The notes under the pieces were generated by a model. It was not told where the DNA came from. It did no database searches and saw only the letters and a program-made list of their open reading frames with translations. From positions 7,452,001 through 7,516,000 of the forward strand of contig JAQISU010000096.1 in assembly GCA_029339505.1 (NCBI GenBank): a stretch of DNA of 64,000 nucleotides, written 5' to 3'. A program made the translations under genes and the position numbers. The DNA is from Unio delphinus. Taxonomy: Eukaryota > Mollusca > Bivalvia > Unionida > Unionidae. Below, piece by piece: positions 14,438 through 27,109 of the stretch (the first letter of the stretch is position 1; every line of letters begins with the position of its first letter).

Positions 14438-14900
14438 GTCAATTGGTGCCAAACATTATTTTCTGAAAAATGTTTACCAAACCAGATATCACAAATCGGA
14501 TGAAAACCTTTAGCAAACTCAAATGACTCGATACAGACAAATCAGGTCAAGTCAAAATCCGGCAATGGTCCGTTTATCGCAAGTCTGGCAATCTCGTGTG
14601 TTGATGTCCAAATCTTTCAAAATATCATTAACATTCAACCATTCCAAGAAAACTTTCAGTTGAACACGTTGCCATATCAGCTGAAATAACATCTTTATAA
14701 TTATATGTAGTATTCCATTATTATATTTAGTATTCCATAATGTCGAGTCAATATTAGATACAAGAAATTCAACTCATGATGGTTTCCATTACTTGTTTTT
14801 TTGCAAAGTGATCAGGAACTGGCAGAACGGTAAAACAATTATTTAGCAATTGTTCAATATTATCATTCTGCGATGATAATTTCTGCGCAAAATTAGGTCG
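14438..14900 (-). pseudogene. Replicase polymerase-palm fragment
   Basis: Minus-strand similarity to the replicase segment around polymerase motif A (about 46020-46480 in copy C), including the 'GLPDFD' and 'GECxxYF' environment, but more diverged than copies A and B and full of indels. It seems to derive from another subfamily than copy C. Right of it the similarity fades before a TA microsatellite. Confidence 0.65.
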
Positions 14901-15146
14901 TACAGTTTATTATTTCAGTAGCTGAAATACTGAAATATATTTCAGTAGCTCCCAATTTTGTCAGAAAGTTATTTAAAAGAGTTACCTCGCTTGTTACTTC
15001 GTAATATGTTTTTTCCCCCAATTATCGTGCCATTTATATAGCAAATTCAACTGTCCGTACGGCAATTTTGTTAGTGGAGTAACACAATTTTTTAATAATT
15101 CAAACTGGTTGGAAGACATTTATGCACCTTTTGACTTTATCAACCA

Positions 15147-15149
<3 letters not shown>

Positions 15150-15236
<87 letters not shown>
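15150..15236. repeat. (TA)n microsatellite
   Basis: About 87 bp of uninterrupted TA. Confidence 0.95.
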
Positions 15237-15240
<4 letters not shown>

Positions 15241-15334
15241 GATGTGTTTAGACACATTAATCAACGCCGTGGTTATTTGTGGGAATCTGGTATTGGTAAC
15301 TTTAACAAAAATCCAAATGATGTATCAGTAATAA

Positions 15335-15500
15335 GGTGTCGTGGCGCATTGCTAAAGTGCAGAACTCTCAATCTCGCGGTTTAGAGTTGGCATCGCGTGA
15401 CTGACATATAGGCAATATTTCGCGGTTTATCATTAAAACAAAGTGGGGGTCCACTCCAATCTCTAACTCTTTGCACTTTTCCGGAGTTGATTATGGTGTG
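15335..15500 (+). mobile_element. Possible degenerate tRNA-derived SINE head
   Basis: GTGGCGCATTGCTAAAGTGC followed by 'GAACTCTCAATCTCGCGGTT' has the spacing of an A-box-led tRNA-like head with a degraded B box near 15380-15400. No tail or target duplication found. Confidence 0.3.
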
Positions 15501-15813
15501 TTACATTCGTCCAACCTTCACGCGCAATGGAAAAAAGATTAGACCAGAATTATTTCACGAATGCGAAACAAAAAAGAATATCAATACACGTAGGGATTGT
15601 GGAAGTGAGGTGATACGCTGGATCGGAAATACGTTTTAACATTTTATGATATTTTTTATTGTCAAAAAAAGACGAATCTCTACTATTATATTTATTGCTG
15701 CTTCACTAGTCAAATCAGCCATTTTTTTTTTATTTGCAGCTCGATTTATTTTTTTTACCAACATTTGCGGTGATAATTTCAGTGGTAGATAATTTTACTT
15801 TTTGAGGTTTTCG
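15501..15813. other. Spacer
   Basis: A/T-rich, no gene seen; T-runs near 15720-15760. Confidence 0.4.
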
Positions 15814-16077
15814 TTATACTAAATGTGCTATTTTTTCTTTGATTGATGATAATAATGTATCACATATAATATTCTTAGCAAGTTTAGGAACTTGATGGCG
15901 AACAAATTCAATAGCTTTCATTCCTAATTGTTTTGCTATCGGAATTGTGTTGTGGGCTATCCTTTTAAATAAACCCCGAACAGCATCACCGAGTCCATGA
16001 TGGTATGTTGCTTTATTTATTGGTATTCGCAAATTTATCACCCTGACCATGATGGGTCTACGTTGAGAGAATATCAT
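15814..16077 (-). pseudogene. Polinton minor capsid protein fragment, divergent lineage
   Basis: Open 87 codons. The core (YHHGLGDAVRGLFKR, then PIAKQLGMKAIEF) matches the minor capsid protein of copy C (50643-51092) but is clearly diverged elsewhere and ends early. It sits on the opposite strand from the equivalent gene in copies B and C and replaces the C-terminal part of the adjacent ATPase gene. It is therefore a recombination product involving a second Polinton lineage. Confidence 0.7.
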
Positions 16078-16108
16078 CTTATTTGTTATTTATTTAATCA
16101 CTATGACA

Positions 16109-16519
16109 GACATATATCACATCGGTATTTTTATGCCTACCTCTGGAAAATATCCTAGCGGGATTCTATTGATTGTCTAGCATCACATCATCATATAAAT
16201 TGTTAATACTTCCATCAATAGAATCAACGCTCGGTGCTTCCTCGATATCGGTTATAAATTCAATAATATCCTCATCGATTTCTGATTTTGCTTTCTCGTT
16301 AAAATCTTTTAACACCTCGTACCATCGCTGATCGTCTACACTCGGGGCTACCAAATATAGTTTATCCCATTTCATCCATCTCGTTATCAAATTAAGTAAC
16401 AATTGTGTCTTGCCACTTCCAGATGGTCCAATTATAATCATGCGAATAGAATTTGGTAGCGCTGCATGATGCTTAATGGGTTCTCGTGTTTTTGTCGCCG
16501 AAAAATCAATTACATTCAT
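16109..16519 (-). pseudogene. Polinton packaging ATPase, truncated (copy B)
   Basis: Encodes the N-terminal two thirds of the FtsK/HerA-type (A32-like) ATPase, starting MNVIDFSATKTREP, with Walker A GPSGSGKT intact. A stop lies at about 16166 around the Walker B region and similarity to copy C ends near 16109. The C-terminal third is missing. It is divergent to the zinc-ribbon gene at 16537, 17 bp away, exactly as in copy C. Confidence 0.85.
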
Positions 16520-16536
16520 GTTATTATAAATAAATT

Positions 16537-17025
16537 ATGGATCTATATTGTGTGAAATGTAAGAAGCGTACCAGCACAAACGACTTGACAACAATTACAA
16601 TAAGCAATAACAGATCAGCACTTCTTGGTAAGTGTGTATAATGTGGTACAAAAAAATTAGATTTGTTTCAAAGGATTTTAAAAAAAGCGAGGAGGTGATA
16701 TTGCAGCCAAAGTAGCAAAATTTCCCGGGACTCCATGGGCAAAATATCCAGGAGAAAAACACCTTCCGGGATATAGTTATTGTGAACCTGGAACCAGATC
16801 GATATCCGGCTCGATGATCAAAACCAACCCTGACCCGGTGAATATCAAATAAACGCTATTGATCAGACATGTCATGCTCATGATGTTGCTTATAACAGCA
16901 GCAATCTGCAATACAGACATATCGCAGATGTGAATTGATTCATGCGATGAATTGTATAACTAATAAATCCTTCAAAGAAAAATTGGCTTCATGGTTGATA
17001 AAATCGGCGATTAAAGTAAATTAAT
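16537..17025 (+). pseudogene. Zinc-ribbon/PLA2-like protein relic (copy B)
   Basis: Starts ATGGATCTATATTGTGTG like copy C. The first CxxC is intact, but a stop replaces the residue between the second Cys pair (near 16638) and there are further frameshifts. The PLA2-like part (PGTPWAKYPGEKHLPGYSYC) is readable near 16725-16785; the catalytic 'HDVAY' segment is near 16880. Inactive as read. Confidence 0.75.
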
Positions 17026-17051
17026 GCTGGGTGCCGGTAATTAATAACAGC

Positions 17052-17306
17052 ATGGAATCCCCAAGAGGATACTGGAGGGGTAAATCAGCAATCGATAAAC
17101 TCGCTAACGCCGCAAAAGTGAAAAATACCACCGCAGCGGATTGGTTATCCAAACAGGCGATATGGCAGATTTATTTACCACCGCCTAAACAAGTAAACTT
17201 CTCACGTTTTAATTTCAGCGTCCCTAATGAAGTTCATCAAGCGGATATATTATTTCTGCCGCATGATACTGTTAATAAACAAACATACAAGTATGCGCTA
17301 ACCGTA
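17052..17306 (+). pseudogene. Polinton integrase N-terminal fragment (copy B)
   Basis: Open from ATG 17052 through the N-terminal zinc-binding-type region (GYWRGKSAIDKLA...) to the first catalytic aspartate (HQADILFLPHD) and ALTVV. At 17306-17307 the sequence jumps into minus-strand replicase. The core domain, C-terminus and intergenic region are deleted. The N-terminal frame is intact where copy C has an extra base, which helps define copy C's break. Confidence 0.85.
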
Positions 17307-18967
17307 GTTAGCCAATTATTCTTCTACCGAGATCTTTTGCGTGTTTATTTCTAACTTCAAAGATCTCCTTGAACCATTTAATGATATATTCTTTGTCGAG
17401 ATCAAGAATTTTTTCTTTGTTTTCGCTAATTATACTATCTAGATTATCGGGTTGTGGTAACCAAACTTCAGTTTGTTTCCAATATGATATAATTGCTTCA
17501 CTGACAATCATCGATATCAGTAATTTACAATCAATCATACCGTAATAACGCTATTGGCATCCAGTGTTTTTCAGATATGTGTCTACCAAACCAAACATAA
17601 CAGCACGGATGAACTCCTTTAGCGAATTCAAATGATATCACACAAGTGTATCTGGTTAGATCGAAATCTGGTAGCGGCCTCTTAATCGCAACACGGATCA
17701 TCTCGTGTGTAGGATGCCCAAATCGTTTAAAATACTCAGAGCATTCTCCGTACCCGAGAAAACTCCCTGGATAACACGCAACCATATTGACCGAAATAAC
17801 ACTTTTAGGATCATATTTTTGGTATTCCATAATCCACCATGACCATATTAAACACAGCTTGACATCTGAGAAAAATTCAGCTCTTGTTGATTTCCACAGA
17901 TTTTTCTTTCTCGCGAAATGAGCTGCAACTGACGAGATTGTAAAGTAGTTTGTTAATAATTGTTCGTCGTTATCCGTTGACAAATCACGAGCTAGTTTTC
18001 TCATCTCGCTGGGAAGAGATTCAGTACGATATATTTCGCCGTTAGGTCTTACAAATTGATCGAATTTACACTCTTCGTCTTCAAAACTCTGAAATAACCA
18101 CACTGACACAGGATCGTTTTTACTCTCCGCATGAATAAAATCAAATAATTTCTCTTCCGCGGAGGTTCTATCCCGCGGAAATATTGTTACTGCTGAGGTC
18201 CATGCGTGTGCATTATGGCCAATATTTATATTTTGATTCATATAATACTTCTCCTGTTATCGTCGTTACGGTTATTGGAAATTTTAATATCTTTTCTAAA
18301 TCAGCTACATTTTGAATTTTTGCACCGCTCTTCCGGACTGCTAACTCACATTCGTTTATTTTTTGCGTCTTACATCAGTCAATTTGTTTCCACGCAACGC
18401 ATTTGTAAAATGCTCTATTATTCGTTCGACTACACAATTTATCCCTTCTGACAAAGTCAGCGGCGACTGTTTCATGGTTTTTAATTTCTTAATACTCCGC
18501 ATGCCATTTAGCGGATAGATCCCATAAACAACCGCGGTCACGTGGTAGGACTTCTCGTAATACGGTTTGTCAATCCCAGTCATCGTTCCTGGTTTGGAAT
18601 CCTGACTCACAGTGGCAGCTCTTTTATCATTCAAGATGGATTCAAATTTGTTGCGTATAATCCAAGTTGTTGTTTCTGAACGGATAATAAAATCACTCTA
18701 AAAAAATACTTTCTATGTCAAGATGCGAGATTATCACTGCTGCTCTTTGGTCGTTCATGGTAGCATCAACACCACCATCGATTCGAAATGTTGACCAACA
18801 GTGAGATATTCCATCACGCTTAAATTCATTAAATCCCTCATGGATTTTATCTATCATGCTTCTATCACTTATTAGACCCATATTTGGTAATCTATGGATA
18901 CTCTATCGAGATTGAATTAAGCATTTTTCCTAGGCTCGATTTTGGATAATCTCTCGAACTCCTCCAT
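17307..18967 (-). pseudogene. Replicase N-terminal and polymerase part (copy B)
   Basis: Aligns to copy C from before the start codon to just past the GRRIIG polymerase motif B; the helicase half and motif C are deleted at the junction with the integrase fragment. Open pieces: 17308-17538, 17531-18241, 18356-18634, 18693-18881. The upstream ORF start (MEEFERL..., 18967) holds only one unit of the N-terminal repeat that is expanded in copy C. Several frameshifts. Confidence 0.85.
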
Positions 18968-18989
18968 ATTATAATTAAAACAAGTATTA

Positions 18990-19501
18990 AAATAAAGAAT
19001 TTATATATAATGCATAATTTTAAAGGGCTTATGATAGGATCGGTTGGATCTCATCCCGAGGCCCAGCGTTCGAATCTCGTGATAGGCATTATTGTCGACG
19101 GTACCGTTCTTATGGTTTTTTCTATATAGTTTCATGGTCACCTCCAATCACGTCAAATACGTGATGGTGTGATTTTGCACCCCCGGGAAACTGATTCTTG
19201 GGGGGAGGTGTACAACAAATACGAATATTCTAACATGGGCGCCCCCGAATATAAATAGTAGCGTGGATGCAAATATCTCTGTGTCACACTAGGGTAACCC
19301 CACAAGGCGGTCAGAAAGAACTGTCGGCCAAAAGAAACGGTCATAGGGTCAGAGATAAAATCTCAAAGAGTGAATTTGATTTCAAATCAAAGAAAAAAAG
19401 ACCCTATGAAAGAAACAGCGGCCGATAAAAGGAACCGTTCATCATAGTTTATTTTTTTGTATTTTATATATAAAATATATCATATTAGATATACAAATAT
19501 A

Positions 19502-19506
<5 letters not shown>
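18990..19506. other. Cys-rich gene remnant and unassigned sequence
   Basis: 19008-19060 aligns to the start of copy C's Cys-rich ORF (ATG in 'ATATAATGCAT', then GLMIGSV). After that the similarity is lost; 19060-19440 contains a 'GCGTTCGAATC' B-box-like motif and G/C-rich pieces of unknown origin. The HNH gene of copy C has no visible counterpart here, so it was lost or replaced. Confidence 0.5.

Positions 19507-19582
<76 letters not shown>
19507..19582. repeat. (TA)n microsatellite
   Basis: Uninterrupted TA run directly before the small Polinton ORF relic. Confidence 0.95.
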
Positions 19583-19950
<368 letters not shown>

Positions 19951-20129
19951 TACCATGAAAATATAAATATTTTTTAAAACACTGCGTTTTTTGAAAATAT
20001 AAATCGTGTTTTAAAAACATAGCACATGCACACTGCCTTGAAAACACTACGTGTTTTGAAAAGGACAGTTTCAATACATGTATGTGGTTACTCACACGGA
20101 ACGATTTGTATGGGTTTGAAATTCTATAT

Positions 20130-20215
20130 CACTGGTGATAAATCACTAGTGGGCGAACATGTATGATCAGTGTTATTTTTTTGCGCGGTGATTTTGTCAC
20201 TGGTGATAAATCACT
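20130..20215. promoter_or_regulatory. Palindromic repeat upstream of the capsid module (copy B)
   Basis: CACTGGTGATAAATCACTAG at 20130-20149 is the bulk of a near-perfect dyad; TCACTGGTGATAAATCACT recurs at 20197-20215. It occupies the position of the 28-bp hairpin in copy C (49543-49620), before the first morphogenesis gene. Could be a promoter or replication element. Confidence 0.45.
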
Positions 20216-20285
20216 GACACGGAAGTGAATTTGCCGGGGTGTATTTGAACTGCTTACAAATTAAATCATTATAAATATATTTATA

Positions 20286-21270
20286 ATGGTAGCAGAATCA
20301 TTAACAACTAGACTGGATCTCGAGCGATTACAAGCAATAAAGAGATTTTACCCGTAAGGGATTCTGTCAGACAAATGTTACAAGGGCGACAAGAATTTCA
20401 AACTGCAGGCACTGAACACTTAGTCCAACCGGTAACTACAACCACTAAAGAGGTTATATATGGAAAAGAAGGAGAATAAATAAAGAGATGTGTTCTTCCT
20501 GAACTTAAAAGAATAGCAAAGGAAACTAAACAAACATCAGAACTGTTACAAAAGTCACAGGCAAAACCTCAAATAATTCAACAATTAGGTGATAGATTTA
20601 CCGAGGAAACCTTAGCATATATAGATAAAAGTGATCCGAAAGATTTTCTCGAATTTGTTGCTTTGCGTTACGAAGATAGAAATTGTTTAAACCAGGACAT
20701 TAAACATACATTACACAACACTGAAAGGATGTATTTTTAAAAATTAAAACACACACACATAAATATAAAACATTTAAGAAGGAAAAAATAGAAACACTAC
20801 AAAAGCAAAAGGAAGAACTACGACGACAAAAAATGGAAAAAGAAAAACAGAGAAGGGAAGAACTAAAACAACGAGAAGAAGAATTAAAACAACAAAAATC
20901 GCAAAGAAAAAGACAAAAACCTTCAAAACAAGAGTCTTTCTCATCTCAACGACAACCACTGCCTGAGCAACTCGAAGATGATGATTTAGAAAGAATTAAC
21001 AGATCACTGGATGAATTATCTCTCGAGCAAGGTGCAACTGGTTATAGTAGTGGAGAGGGTTTTTCTCAGAGTGTAACCCCAAGCGGAGCTTGCGCTGGAA
21101 CTCATGATAGTGGTCTTGTTCGTTGTCCTAATAATATTCTCGGAGACATGATACGATTAGAAATTCTTATTGGGGAGAAACGAACTGAAAATAACTCACC
21201 AGAAATAATTAATGAAGCCGCTGATTACTTGTCATTAGTGATAAATTCTATGACATTTTCATTCGATTAG
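20286..21270 (+). pseudogene. Coiled-coil capsid-associated protein relic (copy B)
   Basis: Starts MVAESLTTRL like copy C's 49714 gene; a one-base loss near 20350 and later stops break it. The distal part is open at 20833-21270: a K/E/Q-rich coiled coil, then a C-terminal domain with 'RLEILIG' and 'NNSPEIINEAADY'. The coiled coil is much shorter or absent in copy C, so it is a variable insert in this family. Confidence 0.75.
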
Positions 21271-21290
21271 ATAAATAGCATTTAAATAAG

Positions 21291-21766
21291 ATGATCATAC
21301 ACTACAACCACAATAAACAAACCATGACCTACGTAGTAAATTCACGATTGCCTGTTTATAGGGCATATTATGGAGATGGTCTCGGTAATGTTATTCAAGG
21401 GTTATTTGCAAAGATGCTCCAAAAATAGCACCAATCGCAAAACAATTATCAATGAAAGCTATTGATGTTATTCGTGATAATGGTATTAGCGCTGTTGTCG
21501 ATGTTGCTGGTAAAGCATTTTCTGCAGCCAAAGAAAAACTACTAACACTAATTCGACGACGAAAGAAACCACCAGTGATTTTATCACTTGGGAACCTACC
21601 ATCTACGGAGATTATGCATGCGAGTATTAGCAAAATAATAAACAACACAGTGGATCAAATTATAGCATCACGGATAAATGACGGATTTGACACTCAGGGA
21701 AATATTACTGCAAATATGATAGCGGGAAGTGGAATGAGATCGCGATTTAGATCAAGAAATATATAA
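21291..21766 (+). pseudogene. Polinton minor capsid protein relic (copy B)
   Basis: ATG at 21291 starts MIIHYN; the N-terminal part carries 'YRAYYGDGLG'. A one-base loss near 21415 shifts the frame; the rest is open as 21452-21766 and ends NMIAGSGMRSRFRSRNI. This copy shows where the start codon should be in copy C, which has CTG in that place. Confidence 0.8.
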
Positions 21767-21770
21767 TAAA

Positions 21771-23182
21771 ATGTTCAAATCGTCACCTGATACGGCATTT
21801 GATTTAGATGCGGCAGTGCTCGAAGATGATTCTGTACGCGATTATTAATTTTATTTCTATAACGCAGTACAACCAAATCAAGAATCGAACATCAGGTTCA
21901 AGATACAAGGAAATACTTTCTACCCGCTGAAGCATTTATTGAAGTAGAATGAGAACTTGTAACAAATGTTGCAGATGATACACCATATGACCCAAATGTC
22001 CGAGTTGCTTTGTCAATAATGGTATTATGGCATTATTTAGTAGTGCTAGATATATGATTGATGGAAGAGAGATTGAATCTATAGAGCATGATGTTGATGT
22101 TGCCACAACAATAGTGGGGTTAGCAAGATATTCTGATGATTATACAAGATCGGCTGAACCATCTATGATGTTCGCTAAGGATGTTAATGATCACACTGAA
22201 CACATTCAGTATGTTAAATTACGGACACCAGTAGCTACTGCATCTGATCCACAACCAGTAGACGTTGAACATGAAGCTAGACCAGCTGCTGCCTTTGATG
22301 TTATAAAAGATAATAATCCAAATTACAACCTATGGTTTGCAACACGCGTATCAATATTGCAAGGACAGCGTAGATTATTTTCATGCGCGATCCCACTATC
22401 TCATATTTTCGGATTTTGTAGAAATTGTTGAAAAGTTATTTTTGGAGTGAAATATACAGTAGTCCTCGTGCGAAAAGGTGATGGTAATGATGCAATCTGG
22501 CGTGGTGATTGTGTTGCTGCTGGTAAAGTAAATATATCAAAACTCTCAAATGTGGATTTCAGTAATGACTCCATCAATCATCGCATAGGAAAACTTACTA
22601 TCATTTATGGATACAGGTGGTAAATCATTGCTTTCATGGCTAACAACAACAACAGATATTATGGAGAGTTCTGATAATGGTATATTTACATGGCACATGG
22701 CATCAAAACAAGGAGTTTCTGCGCCGCGGCATATATTCGTTGCGTTACAGGATAAGGCACGATTAAATTCTTAGGAGCACAGCCATATGATATTTGATCA
22801 ACTAGGTGTTAATTAAGTCTCGTTGAGAATAAACGGCCAACAAGAACCATCTGAGGATATTTTACTTAATTACGGACAAAACCAAATAGCACGTGTGTAT
22901 CATAGTTGCTATCATTTATGGGACGTGATAATAATGTAGATACTGGTCTGCAAATATCACAGTTAGATTTTAGAAAACTATATCCGATTTATTACTTTTC
23001 GTTGGAACATCTTGATTTAACCAGACAGTACGTCGTTGACATACATTTCCGAGCTCGTGTAACCAATCCTCCTGCTGGTGATTACAGAGCAGTTGCTGTC
23101 AATTCTCAGTGACAAATCAATGCTACTCAAAGGTGTTGGTGGACGAATGAGGGTAGTTGATGCGCCAGTAGAAAACATGTAA
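21771..23182 (+). pseudogene. Polinton major capsid protein relic (copy B)
   Basis: Collinear with the intact 51134-52546 gene from MFKSSPDTAFD to the C-terminal RMRVVDAPVENM. Broken by a stop near 21846, frameshifts near 22000 and 22600, and stops near 22430, 22770 and 22815. Longest open pieces 22027-22431 and 22906-23112. Conserved 'HIFGFCRN' segment at about 22400-22430. Confidence 0.9.
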
Positions 23183-23228
23183 ATGTTTTTTCAAAAACAT
23201 GTAGACAGATTAATCTCAAATTAAATAA

Positions 23229-24100
23229 AATGATAGTCACGTTAGTGTTACTCTGACTCCTGATCAAATTCAAAAATTGCAATCGGATTCAGCTAAAAAG
23301 TATGGAACTACGATATCGTTAAAACACAATCAGATGTCTGGTGGTCAAAATAAACTATCATTGACAGCTCGTCAAATTAAGCATTTCAATGATGCTTACA
23401 AAGATAAAAAAGGTATTCAGGTCACTCTCTGCATCCGCAATCAAAGACATGATAAAATCAGGTGGTATATTTCCACTTCTCGCTGCGATTCCAGCACTAA
23501 TTGCAGCAGCCGCCCCCGAGGTGGCGAAACCTGCTGCCCTCAGAGCCGTTGGTACAGCGGCAGGGATGGCACTAAAGAAAGCCACCTGAAAAGGATACAA
23601 AAAAAAGAAGGAAAGGGTCTAAGACTACTAGGAACTCCGTATTCATGGTACAGCGGAAACGCCCTGAGACTAGGGACGGTTTACTAACTCCAACACCGAA
23701 GGTTCTAATGTTAAATTTTGATTTACTTGATGCCGCTAAAAAAAGCGATAAAAAACTTTAGAGGTGTTTTTATGCGAGATCAATTACCATAACAACCATA
23801 CAGCGTTGAAACAGGTATCATTAATCTCGACCGGACCTGGAACTCACTGGGTTGCATACGCGATTGATCCGCGTGCAATTGTTTATTTTGATTCATATGG
23901 GTTAGCGCTGCCTAAAGAATGTATGCGTTATATACATCAATTAAAAATTCCTATCTGGTATTCCACGCTACCAACACAGAAAATGACCGACCCACCAATA
24001 TGCAGCCTAGAAGTATTAAATGTACTTAACGTGTTATCATCATCAACTAAACCATCCCATAATACCGTACACAAAAATATACGAGTAATCGCTTTTTAGA
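23229..24100 (+). pseudogene. Hydrophobic peptide/adenain-type protease fusion relic (copy B)
   Basis: Aligns to copy C's 52568-53566. The hydrophobic segment (GGIFPLLAAIPALIAAAAPE) is open in 23389-23589. The protease part is open in 23764-24099 with 'GTHWVAY', 'FDSYG' and 'PPICS'; the catalytic His, Asp and Cys are still present. Only one copy of the basic linker repeat is present, against about 2.5 in copy C. Frameshifts separate the pieces. Confidence 0.8.
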
Positions 24101-24103
24101 GAG

Positions 24104-25063
24104 AAGATGAAATATCCGAGATATTAAACCTCGCAAATGTGAATCCAAATGAAATAGTCGTATTTCAAGACAAACAAGGGAAATTGAAAAGATGTGATGT
24201 TTCCCTGAATGATATTCTTGTTAAAATAAATGGAGTAACCGAAAATTCCCTAGCAGTGTTTAATTCCGCTGGTAAAATTCAACCAGAAGTTCTTTTACCA
24301 GCTGTGATAGATAGTATTAACAGTCGAGTAAAAAACATCCGGTGACACAATGACAGGAGTTCTCGACATGAACTCAAATAAAATGACCACACTTGGCGAT
24401 CCAACATTGGATACTGATGCTGTTACAAAAGAATATGTAGATGTGATAGACAATAAACTAACGACGATATATGGTGAGCATAAAACCACAGATGATAAAC
24501 TATCGACGTTGCAAGCTGAGCATAAAACCGCAAATGATAAACTTACAACGCTGTGAGCTGAGTATGATGTTCGTGTTAGCGCGTTTGCAAATCTCCGTAT
24601 GAATTTTAGAAAATCGGATGAAACCATGAATAATTTCTTTGGTACTCCGATGACTATCCCAATGAAACTTTCTGATATTAAAACAACTATTGACACGATA
24701 AAAAAAACACATGACGATATTGTTAGTGATTTTCCTGCTATCGCGACCCTGCATGATAACATTAAAATACCACATAAACAAAATATTAATACCGGGTACT
24801 CGACATATCAAGTATCTTTCGACTGGACACCTCAGAATAATATTATTAATATTACCGTTGAAGTCAGAGATATCTATAGATTGACCGTGCTTTCAGGAGT
24901 ACAGTTTAATGTTTCATTGGGTACATCTACGGGAATTAATACTGCAAGTGCAATAATAGATAAGGGATCCAGTGAAACATTTACAATAACCTCAGTCAGT
25001 GGTAATTTAGATCGGGCATCAATGACATACTACGTAGAATTTGTAATTGATTTAAGTAAATAG
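24104..25063 (+). pseudogene. Fibre-like protein relic (copy B)
   Basis: Open pieces 24139-24345, 24350-24556 and 24599-25063. The N-terminus (NPNEIVVFQDKQGKLK) and C-terminal head match copy C. The shaft differs: this copy has 'MNSNKMTTLGDPTLDTDAVT' then KEYVD and heptad-like repeats, a pattern seen in phage and Polinton fibre shafts, where copy C has 31-residue repeats. Frameshift near 24345 and a TGA near 24555 break it. Confidence 0.75.
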
Positions 25064-25068
25064 TATAA

Positions 25069-25628
25069 TGAATTTCCAACAGTATCGATATGATCATGTC
25101 CGTGAGTTTCAAACTAAACTAAAAACTCTTATTGACGAATATACAGTAAAAATAAAATAAATACCAGGAGAATTACCAGCGTCGACGTTATTGTGTATTC
25201 GGTTTCAAGTGTAATTGCTGGAACTGGTATATTGTTATCAGCGATAACAGCACTGGCTCCTGTAGTTGTCACAATTTGTGTGTCATCGGCGACTACAATT
25301 ACAGGAATGCTTAGCAAAATCACACAAAAAATTATCCACATGCAGTCCGAATAAACTACACGAGTATATAATTAAGATACATATTGCATCAGCTGCGTAT
25401 TCCCAATTATCGTTGCTGATATCATCTAGTCTCGATGACACAACAAGATCAGATAACGAATTCTCCGCGATGATGAATATCTATCACAGCGCAACATCAA
25501 AATTAGAAAAACTGCACAATAATAATAATGTCAATGTCAACATCAACAACGGAATTACTTCAACAAATAGCGACAAACACAACACCGCAAAAGATAACCA
25601 TGATCTCAATAACCTCAGCAAACCCTGA
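25069..25628 (+). pseudogene. Polinton membrane protein relic (copy B)
   Basis: Starts MNFQQYRYDHV. A stop near 25157 and a frameshift split it; the C-terminal part is open as 25266-25628. A hydrophobic stretch lies at about 25190-25330. Its 3' end overlaps the next gene's start (25528) in another frame by about 100 bp, an overlap that copy C has lost. Confidence 0.7.
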
Positions 25629-26936
25629 ATTCAGTGTCAATTTCCCCACTGCGATTCCGGTTAAAGAGATAACGCTGGCAAAATTACGAGTATACCACAG
25701 TTGGCCAAATATTAGATCAAAGCCATTTGGTGGTCAGCAACCAAATAATTCCTTGGTTTTTGCGAGTAAAAATAAACAAGACGGAAATCCAGACTGGAAT
25801 ATAGTTTCCTTACCATCTGGGTCTTACCAAATCGAACAGATCAATAATGAATTAAAGCGTAGAATAAAATCCATTACGGGAAGAGGATTAAAAATCGCTA
25901 TAACAGTTCATGAACCAACACTATCATCCGCGATTGAGATAAACTCACCCGGGTATGCTGTAGATATCTATCAGAGTTCTATAAGAACCGTGCTAGGATG
26001 GCCTGAAATCCCACCTCAGGCACCATCTGATCAAAATTGACCCGAACCCCAAACGTCTGATTTTGTCACAGACAATAAATCATATCATGATATCCCTCCT
26101 ATCAATCATCACCGGGAATTTTTTACAAATCAGGCTTTATATAAAAATTGGAAATGGGGTTTTGATCAAGGATGGGCAGGTGGTTGGATTGAATTGAATC
26201 TAGCTGATGTCTTTGAATATTTTAATTTCCTTAATAAAGGTCATAAGGAATATTTAGATAAATTACGTCAGAGTTTTTAAGAACATATTATCGATTTATC
26301 GTCAAAACTCTCAATTATCAAATACACGGAAATATTAAATCAAATTGTATACGATATGGAACTGTTTAAGTTACGACTTATTCAAGGAACACTAAATGCC
26401 AGGGATGGTTCTGATAGAGTAGAATTTGAAAAGAAGTATAATATACGTGTAGAAGATATTCCAGCATTTAAGTTTCCCGAGTATAATGCAGACAAACTAA
26501 AAAAAAAATCAACCAATGATCTCCTCGATGAGTACTTCCCACAAATACTCGCCTCATGGAAAAAAAAATAACACAACCACAAACAACTATCCTCAAATAT
26601 AATAATGACCCAGACAATGGTGGTAGACATATTGCTCCTCAAAATGTCAATATATCCTCGGTGGTTGCAGTAAATCTAGTATGTGATGCTATTGATGGAA
26701 GTTACCAAATAAATCTCGAAAGATCAAATCAAGCCCAGCAGGGATATATTTTATACTCGTTTGCACCAACGGCTCCACCCGGATTTTTAATAATTGAGGA
26801 ACCAACAAATCCAGTGTATATGCGATGTCATAATGATTCATTATCGAGAATTAATTTTAAACTCACTGACCAGTCCAATAATTTGATTGGCTTAAGGAAT
26901 GAGACTTTACAAATTAGTCTGTATTTAAAATCCTAA
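25528..26936 (+). pseudogene. Penton-like capsid protein relic (copy B)
   Basis: Aligns to the intact 55390-56769 gene. Open pieces 25528-26040, 26356-26571 and 26556-26936. A stop ends the first near 26038, another lies near 26278. The last piece ends INFKLTDQSNN...LQISLYLKS, the conserved jelly-roll-like C-terminus. Confidence 0.8.
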
Positions 26937-26944
26937 AGACTTTA

Positions 26945-27085
26945 ACCAAAACTGTTTTATTTTAGTTTTGTCTGAAATAGTTTGTCTCCGTAGAGGTTTG
27001 AAAACTCGGTCTATTTACTTTCTCTCCGTAGCAGCCTTATTTTGTGTGAAAACTTGTATATTCACCATTCTCTCTCTCTAGTCTC
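26945..27085. repeat. Degraded Polinton terminal inverted repeat
   Basis: GCCTTATTTTGTGTGAAAAC, then a diverged 'TTCACCATTCTCTCTCTCTAG', matches the outer end of copy C's right TIR (57007-57050). Likely right terminus of copy B. Confidence 0.5.
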
Positions 27086-27109
27086 GTCTGCCTGAAATAG
27101 TTTCGTTCT

